DNA of 64,000 nucleotides from Cupriavidus malaysiensis (lineage in GTDB: Bacteria; Pseudomonadota; Gammaproteobacteria; Burkholderiales; Burkholderiaceae): assembly GCF_001854325.1 (NCBI RefSeq), contig NZ_CP017754.1, forward strand, positions 2,232,001-2,296,000. Direction: 5' to 3'. This document shows positions 59,117 to 64,000 of this stretch, one piece after another (positions within the stretch are counted from its first letter, which is position 1; each line of letters starts with the position of its first letter). Both the position numbers and the translations under genes were made by a program. The notes under the pieces are model-generated. The model ran no database searches, had not been told where the DNA came from, and saw only the letters and a program-made list of their open reading frames with translations.

Positions 59117-60174
59117 GGCGTCTCCTGTGTCCAGCGTGTGACGAGGTCGGGCGGGATGGCCTGGAATACCTCGGCAAAGGGCTTGCCTGCGAGGTGCTCG
59201 GCCTGACGAAGCAGCAGCGAGACGGGGCTGCTCGGCTCATGGTTCTCGAACCATTCGCGCGCAGCGCGGACCTGCACGACGGCGGCCTCGCGGCCGGTTG
59301 GCACGTCGGAGGCGTTCTGCGGGAGGTCGGTGGCAACGCCCGTGTCGAGCGAGCCAGGCGGCGGCGAGGGCAAGTGCGTGGGGGCGGAAGTGCCAAAGGA
59401 AGATTCGTCGCACAAGGCGGCAGGCTGCGCCAACTCCGGATTACCGACGAGGTGCAGCAAGCGGAGCAGCGGACTGAGGTCGGGCGCATCGCCCGGCAGG
59501 TTTGCCTCGCACCAACGCTGGACGGACTGTGCCAGCGCGCAAGCCTGGTCCAGCGCCGCAATCGTTGCCAGACCCTGCTGCCGGTAGGCTTCCAGCTGTT
59601 GCCTGACGGCATCGGGCGCCAGTGCGTCGTGCGGACGCGGGGCGCCCAGCGCGCGCTCGATGTCCCGAATTTGAAGGCGCGTGGTGGCGTTGCCGCCAAG
59701 GCTGATTTCGCGCACATCGGACAGCAAGCCTTCCAGGTCGGTGAGTGCTGCGAGTGCATTGGCGCGCAGGGCGGGATCCTGCTCGCCGTCCACCTCGAGC
59801 TGCGGATGAATCTGGGCTGGATAGGCTGTCAGCAAGGCACACAGCAGGGCCAGGCCATCGCGCAGTCCTTCGGCTTGCTCCAGCCGCGTGCGGCAACGCA
59901 GGAAGAGCGTCAGCAGGCGGATATCCTTGCTGCGCAACAGCAGCCGCTGGCAGTCACGTTCCAGTTCCGTCCAGTTCAGTGGATCGGCTGGCGCGACGAA
60001 GTTCCCATACTGCGCTGATTCGCGTGGAGCGGCTTTAGCCATGAGTACCACGAATTCGGGATCGTATTCGAGGTCGCGGCCGCAAGGAACTGCAGCATCC
60101 ACCGGCAATGCCAGGTTTGCGAACCGTATCTTGGCAGCAGGCACTGACTTGGGTGACTTGGTCCTTGCCTTCAT
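59113..60174 (-). CDS. tssA: Type VI secretion protein TssA (ImpA)
   Basis: TssA caps and helps polymerise the T6SS tail. The 353-residue product contains the ImpA N-terminal domain with CGRDLEYDPEFVVLMAKA near residue 32 and WTELERDCQRLLLRSKDIRL near 70. A variable linker (about 235-290) precedes a short C-terminal domain. It overlaps tssG upstream by 4 bases and the helix-turn-helix-like gene downstream by 4 bases. Confidence 0.92.
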   Translation of the reverse strand: MKARTKSPKSVPAAKIRFANLALPVDAAVPCGRDLEYDPEFVVLMAKAAPRESAQYGNFVAPADPLNWTELERDCQRLLLRSKDIRLLTLFLRCRTRLEQAEGLRDGLALLCALLTAYPAQIHPQLEVDGEQDPALRANALAALTDLEGLLSDVREISLGGNATTRLQIRDIERALGAPRPHDALAPDAVRQQLEAYRQQGLATIAALDQACALAQSVQRWCEANLPGDAPDLSPLLRLLHLVGNPELAQPAALCDESSFGTSAPTHLPSPPPGSLDTGVATDLPQNASDVPTGREAAVVQVRAAREWFENHEPSSPVSLLLRQAEHLAGKPFAEVFQAIPPDLVTRWTQETP

Positions 60175-61229
60175 CGTTGTTCCATGGCTGATCGGGTGAC
60201 GTATTGTTCGGGCTGGAAGACCATCCCTGAGATAGGGCGGCTGGCGTCCGACTCACCGAGCCAGGTGGACCAGCCCAGTTGCTCCTGCGCGCCGAGCACG
60301 GCAGGCGGTGCGGCGTTCGGCCGAACCTGCAGTTCGACTTCCCATTCGAATTCAAAGCCGACGAAGCTGCGTACCCAATCGACCAGCACCGGCAGGTCCC
60401 GGCCCTTGGGCGTGAAGTCGAGGTACTGTTGCAGGTCCAGCGGGCCGATCACCAGCCGGAACCGGTGCTGACGGTCGGGCACCGACTCGCCCAGCAACGC
60501 GCCTTGGCCCATGATGCTCGCTGCGCCGGGGCGGCCTAGGTGGCTGTGCTCGGCCGGATCCAGGGCGATCCAGTGCAGCACGAATTCGTCCAGCCGCACC
60601 GGAACGCCGAAGAAGTGGGCGAGCGCGCCGACGATGCCGTCCGGGTTGCGCGATTCGCGCACGTGGTGGGCGCTGGCAGCCAGGCGCGCATGCGGCGGCA
60701 GCGGACTGCTGCCGATTTCACCGGCCTCGTGGCCGGCGAGCCAGCCGATATAGCGGGAGAACACTTCCTCGCCTTCCCGGTCGAGGCCGGCGGTCGCCTG
60801 CGAGCCTGCCCAGGCGCGATAGAACTGTGTCAACGCCCGGTGGTGGAAGAGATCGAGAAAGGCGGCGATCGTATCGTCGCGGTGTGCTGCGCTACGCTCG
60901 CGCACGATCTCCGTCATGTGTAGCGGGAGCGCGCCATTGGGACCGAGCATACCGAGCCCGAACAACTGAATACGCAACCCGTTCTCACCCGCCTCCAGCT
61001 TTGCGATTTCCCGCGGTGCGAAGGTGAGGGCAGCGGTCTGTCCGATGCGGAACGGTTCCGCTTGCGGACGTGATGCGCGGCCGACTGGAGGCAAGTCCGG
61101 ATGGCGCGCCGAGAGGCCGCGCAGCAGGCCGAGGAAACTCAGTTTCCACGGCGCCACACCCGCATAGTGGCTGGTGGCGTTGTGCGTGGGCCTGGCCGGC
61201 GGGCCGATGTCATCGGGACCTTGGAACAT
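60171..61229 (-). CDS. tssG: Type VI secretion baseplate protein TssG
   Basis: TssG forms the baseplate wedge with TssE, TssF and TssK. The 352-residue product shows HYAGVAPWKLSFLGLLRGLS near the N-terminus, the diagnostic LFGLGMLGPNGALPLHMTE (about 90-108), FLDLFHHRALTQFYRAWAGS, and a C-terminal ending with QLGWSTWLGE. It starts 2 bases after the tssF stop and its own stop overlaps tssA. Confidence 0.93.
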   Translation of the reverse strand: MFQGPDDIGPPARPTHNATSHYAGVAPWKLSFLGLLRGLSARHPDLPPVGRASRPQAEPFRIGQTAALTFAPREIAKLEAGENGLRIQLFGLGMLGPNGALPLHMTEIVRERSAAHRDDTIAAFLDLFHHRALTQFYRAWAGSQATAGLDREGEEVFSRYIGWLAGHEAGEIGSSPLPPHARLAASAHHVRESRNPDGIVGALAHFFGVPVRLDEFVLHWIALDPAEHSHLGRPGAASIMGQGALLGESVPDRQHRFRLVIGPLDLQQYLDFTPKGRDLPVLVDWVRSFVGFEFEWEVELQVRPNAAPPAVLGAQEQLGWSTWLGESDASRPISGMVFQPEQYVTRSAMEQR

Positions 61230-61231
61230 GG

Positions 61232-63112
61232 TTAGAAGGCGCTGCGGCCCCCCATGCGCGGCGCCCAGCGGTGAATCAGGCCGCGCTCCATCGCGTACAG
61301 CTCCGTTTCCGTGAAGGCATTGACCGAGACGTGGCGTGCTAGAAAATGCTCGATCACCACGCCGAACAGGTAGGGGCTGATCCCGGAGAACCCGCTTTCA
61401 TCCACGGTTAGCTGGCACTGGATGCCCCGGCCATAGAGAATCGGACCGTTTCCCGGCAGGCGCCGCGTGACGGGCAATACACGCGAGCCGATGAGGCTTT
61501 CGATCTGCCGTTGCTGGGCGGTGTCGTCGCTGGCCACGAACAGCCGCAACATACTGCGCAGACCCTGGCCGCCCTCGCGATGATCCAGATCCGTGAGCGA
61601 CAGATAGTTGAAGCCCAGCTGCCGGATCAGCCGCCAGGCCATCTCGCCTTCGGCAAAGGGCGCGCGCGGCGCCGATGGCGGACGGATCAGACTGACCCCG
61701 GCGACGGGGATGGAGTCGGGCGAGCGGAGATCGTTGAGTCCGTCGCGTGGTATCAAATTCGGCAGGTCCCGGTTCGTGACCATGGCCTCTACCGACAGGT
61801 AATGCAGATCGTTGGAGTAGGGGGCCTCGTTCTGGTCCACCAGTGAGACAAAGACCTCGGTGCCGGTATAGGGCGTGCGCGTGCCGTACTTGCGCGCGTG
61901 ATTGGAGAGGAGCCGCCGCTCGCGCCGCACAGAGAAATACCGGCCGTGGTTGCCCTCGTCGCTGTTGAGCGTGGCAAAGAGGGGGCGAAAATCGATCGGA
62001 GTGCTGTGCTCGTGCGCCTGCCCGGACAGACCCTGGACGGAGAAGATCTCGTAGTCGAGCGGGCGGCGACGGTCCGCCACCAGATGGAATTCCGTGCGTC
62101 CGGGATCGATTTCCATCCGATCGGTGCGCATTGGGAAGAGGTTGACGACGGGCGTGCAGAAGAGCGCGAACTGCGCAGCATCGACCTGGCTGGCAAGGGT
62201 GCCCGGCGGCTTCGAGAGCAGCACGACAAGCTCCGCCTCCCGGCTATCCACCTTGGCCAGTCCAGGCCGGAGCCCGTTGAGGCCGAAGAAGAAGAAGCGC
62301 TGCGGGCAGGCAAAGTACTCATGCACCAGGTTATGGCCGTGGAACTTGTTCCAGGCCAGCGGCAGTGCGCTCTCGTCAGGTGCCATACCGACATAGCCGA
62401 CGGCGTTGGTCGTGACCGCGCTGGGTCGCTCGCTCATCGCCCCGGGCTTGCCGATGAGGATGGCGCTGCCAGCGCTGTGCAGCAGTTCAAACAGGTGCGT
62501 TGCGACCTGGTCCTGACCGCTCAGGTGGACCGGCAGGCAATCGAGGCCAGTCAGCTGCGCAAAGGTAATGTCGCGGTTGAGCCGCAGGCGGATCCGTAAT
62601 GCTCCTTGCACGCTCACATGGGCTGGCACATACCGTTCCAGTCCCTGGATGTCCGTCGGAATCCCGGTGAGCCGCGCCTCGGCAATCTCGATGGGCCAGA
62701 GGGAAAGTGGTTGCGTGGTGCGGAATTGGCACTGAGTGGATTCGCCGGCAGGTGCCCGGGCAAGGAGCGAGGTGCCACGCGGCACCGCGACGCCACGTAC
62801 GAGGTCGCCTTCCCTGTGGCTTGGATGAAACCGCGCGACCGCGATGGCAGGTGTGGGTGCGATGTAGTTCGGATAGACGACCTCAAGCAGCCGCTGGGTG
62901 AAGCGAGGGAACTCCGCATCCAGTTTGATCTGGGTGCGGGCCGACAGGAAGCAGAAGGCCTCGATCAGGCGTTCGACATAGGGGTCGGCGACCTCGATGC
63001 CATGCATGCCCAGGCGCCTGGCGACCTTGGGGTGCTGCCGCGCGAATTCGCCGGCAAGCTCGCCCATGTAGACGAGTTCCCGGTTGTAGTAGTCGAGCAG
63101 TTGAGGGTCCAT
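61232..63112 (-). CDS. tssF: Type VI secretion baseplate protein TssF
   Basis: TssF is the largest wedge component. The 626-residue length is typical. Signatures include the N-terminal DPQLLDYYNRELVYMGELAG, then RLIEAFCFLSARTQIKLDAE and LLEVVYPNYIAPTPAIAVAR, all highly conserved in the family. The central part contains HDLRQ-equivalent sequence WNKFHGHNLVHEYFACPQRF. The gene begins 4 bases after the tssE stop. Confidence 0.94.
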   Translation of the reverse strand: MDPQLLDYYNRELVYMGELAGEFARQHPKVARRLGMHGIEVADPYVERLIEAFCFLSARTQIKLDAEFPRFTQRLLEVVYPNYIAPTPAIAVARFHPSHREGDLVRGVAVPRGTSLLARAPAGESTQCQFRTTQPLSLWPIEIAEARLTGIPTDIQGLERYVPAHVSVQGALRIRLRLNRDITFAQLTGLDCLPVHLSGQDQVATHLFELLHSAGSAILIGKPGAMSERPSAVTTNAVGYVGMAPDESALPLAWNKFHGHNLVHEYFACPQRFFFFGLNGLRPGLAKVDSREAELVVLLSKPPGTLASQVDAAQFALFCTPVVNLFPMRTDRMEIDPGRTEFHLVADRRRPLDYEIFSVQGLSGQAHEHSTPIDFRPLFATLNSDEGNHGRYFSVRRERRLLSNHARKYGTRTPYTGTEVFVSLVDQNEAPYSNDLHYLSVEAMVTNRDLPNLIPRDGLNDLRSPDSIPVAGVSLIRPPSAPRAPFAEGEMAWRLIRQLGFNYLSLTDLDHREGGQGLRSMLRLFVASDDTAQQRQIESLIGSRVLPVTRRLPGNGPILYGRGIQCQLTVDESGFSGISPYLFGVVIEHFLARHVSVNAFTETELYAMERGLIHRWAPRMGGRSAF

Positions 63113-63116
63113 GGCG

Positions 63117-63638
63117 TCAGTGAGCGCTAAGCGACTGGAGTTGTATCCGGCTGGTTTCGAGATCCAGCGAGCTTTGTGCGGTGAATGCCATGGGGTACGG
63201 GTCCATGTGGATGAGCCCGCGGATCTCGAACAGCAGCACGTTGTAGCGGTGAGGGGCGTCTTCCTTCATCAGCGGCCGGACCTTGAGGGAGCCCGGTATC
63301 AGCCGCGGCTCGAAGTCTTCGATCGCGCGTTGCACGATGCCGATGATGTCGTCCCACTTGTGCTCGGATAGATAACTGCCCGCCACCGGTGGAACGCCGT
63401 AGTTCAGCGTCGAACTGGCGGCCTCGGGATACCGCTCGCGGTCGATCTCGTCCTCGCGGTTGGTGGTGTTGAGCAGGTAGGTGAGGTCGCGCTGGATGAT
63501 CTCGCGCATCTGCGCACGGGTCACGGTGAATTCGCCTGGCCCCTCCGATTGACGCAGTGGCGCATCGTCGCGAAGGCGATCGAAGAGCGTGGGAAGCAAC
63601 TGCGCATTGGGCCGGCGTGGCGTGCGGGGATTACTCAT
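63117..63638 (-). CDS. tssE: Type VI secretion baseplate protein TssE
   Basis: TssE is the gp25-like baseplate subunit. The 173-residue product contains IIQRDLTYLLNTTNREDEID (the conserved region that initiates sheath assembly), STLNYGVPPVAGSYLSEHKW and AIEDFEPRLIPGSLKVRPLM. Its ATG overlaps the tagJ stop region by 8 bases. Order tagJ-tssE-tssF-tssG-tssA fits the T6SS clusters of Burkholderiaceae. tssB, C and hcp are presumably to the right of the window. Confidence 0.93.
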   Translation of the reverse strand: MSNPRTPRRPNAQLLPTLFDRLRDDAPLRQSEGPGEFTVTRAQMREIIQRDLTYLLNTTNREDEIDRERYPEAASSTLNYGVPPVAGSYLSEHKWDDIIGIVQRAIEDFEPRLIPGSLKVRPLMKEDAPHRYNVLLFEIRGLIHMDPYPMAFTAQSSLDLETSRIQLQSLSAH

Positions 63639-64000
63639 GGCCGTTTTCGCTTATCGTCAACGTTGTCACTTCGAGCAGGCCGATATCGCCGGCATTGGTC
63701 ATCCAAGTCTTCTGGCCGGAAGCGATGACCCCGGTTTGGCCAATCTCGGTCCACCGGGTTTCCCGTGCGAGGCGGATGGCGTCACTGCCTTGCTCGGAGC
63801 CTGGATAGCGCACGGGTATGAATCCGCGGACAACCACTCCATCGGCGAGGGTCAGCGTGGCCGGGCGCCAGATCAGATCGAGCAGGCGGGCTACCGGATC
63901 CATCTCGAGTTTGCGTAGTTGAGCAAATGGCAGCCAGGCATAGCGGCGGGCCGCGACAATCTCACAGGCAGGACCAAGGCGGGTGTCGCTGTCGGTGATC
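63631..64000 (-). CDS. tagJ: T6SS accessory protein TagJ (ImpE), C-terminal part
   Basis: Only the last 122 codons are in the window; the gene continues past the right edge in an open frame. The visible part reads TDSDTRLGPACEIVAARRYA, then WLPFAQLRKLEM, RLLDLIWRPATLTLADG and GFIPVRYPGSEQGSDAIRLA, the typical C-terminal half of ImpE/TagJ. TagJ binds the sheath protein TssB and modulates sheath disassembly in some systems. Confidence 0.88.
   Translation of the reverse strand, partial: ITDSDTRLGPACEIVAARRYAWLPFAQLRKLEMDPVARLLDLIWRPATLTLADGVVVRGFIPVRYPGSEQGSDAIRLARETRWTEIGQTGVIASGQKTWMTNAGDIGLLEVTTLTISENGHE

Overview
The window looks like chromosomal DNA of a beta-proteobacterium of the family Burkholderiaceae, most likely Cupriavidus or a close Ralstonia-type relative. 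This is inferred from the high GC content with strong G/C third-position bias, the gene order rpsB-tsf-pyrH-frr-uppS-cdsA-dxr-rseP-bamA-skp-lpxD-fabZ-lpxA-lpxB-rnhB, and protein features such as a long ZipA and a TrmH/ppsR/ppsA neighbourhood. No rRNA, tRNA, CRISPR array or insertion sequence was seen.

Layout. 1-8.6 kb: end of a ferritin-like gene, then smc-zipA-ligA-def (chromosome folding, division, ligation, peptide deformylation). 8.6-12.3 kb: small membrane protein, a DNA-alkylation response pair (2OG-Fe(II) oxygenase and Ada, each preceded by a nearly identical Ada-box-like element), a small ribbon-helix-helix-like protein and a VC0807-type membrane protein. 12.3-18 kb: an exporter-type ABC protein with a possible 17-residue leader ORF, a methyltransferase, two small stress/monooxygenase-like proteins, an HxlR regulator and an MFS transporter. 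18.2-26.4 kb (minus strand): DNA polymerase II, an RluF-like pseudouridine synthase with a 43-residue tandem-repeat extension, glnD and map. 26.7-43.0 kb (plus strand): the translation/envelope cluster, which makes S2, EF-Ts, UMP kinase and RRF, then isoprenoid and phospholipid precursors, the site-2 protease, the BamA/Skp outer membrane assembly factors and the first steps of lipid A synthesis. 43.1-48.3 kb: divergent ppsR/ppsA, then an NfeD-SPFH (stomatin-like) pair.

48.4-64 kb (minus strand, running off the right edge) is the accessory part: a type VI secretion cluster, tagJ-tssE-tssF-tssG-tssA, a small helix-turn-helix-like gene, vgrG, a DUF4123 adaptor, a 1025-residue metallophosphoesterase that is a candidate T6SS effector, and a Tat-exported beta-helix lipoprotein that is its candidate immunity protein. 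Behind these lies a degenerate second copy of the effector C-terminus (152 identical bases) plus a truncated immunity paralogue. The successive genes overlap by ATGA, so they appear translationally coupled. A glycolipid-type glycosyltransferase and a membrane protein follow on the same strand.

The most interesting signals are the effector/immunity module with its duplicated remnant, and the Ada protein that has lost three of its four zinc-binding cysteines while two well-matched Ada-box-like promoters remain next to it. All functional statements rest on recognising families by eye. No database search was run.
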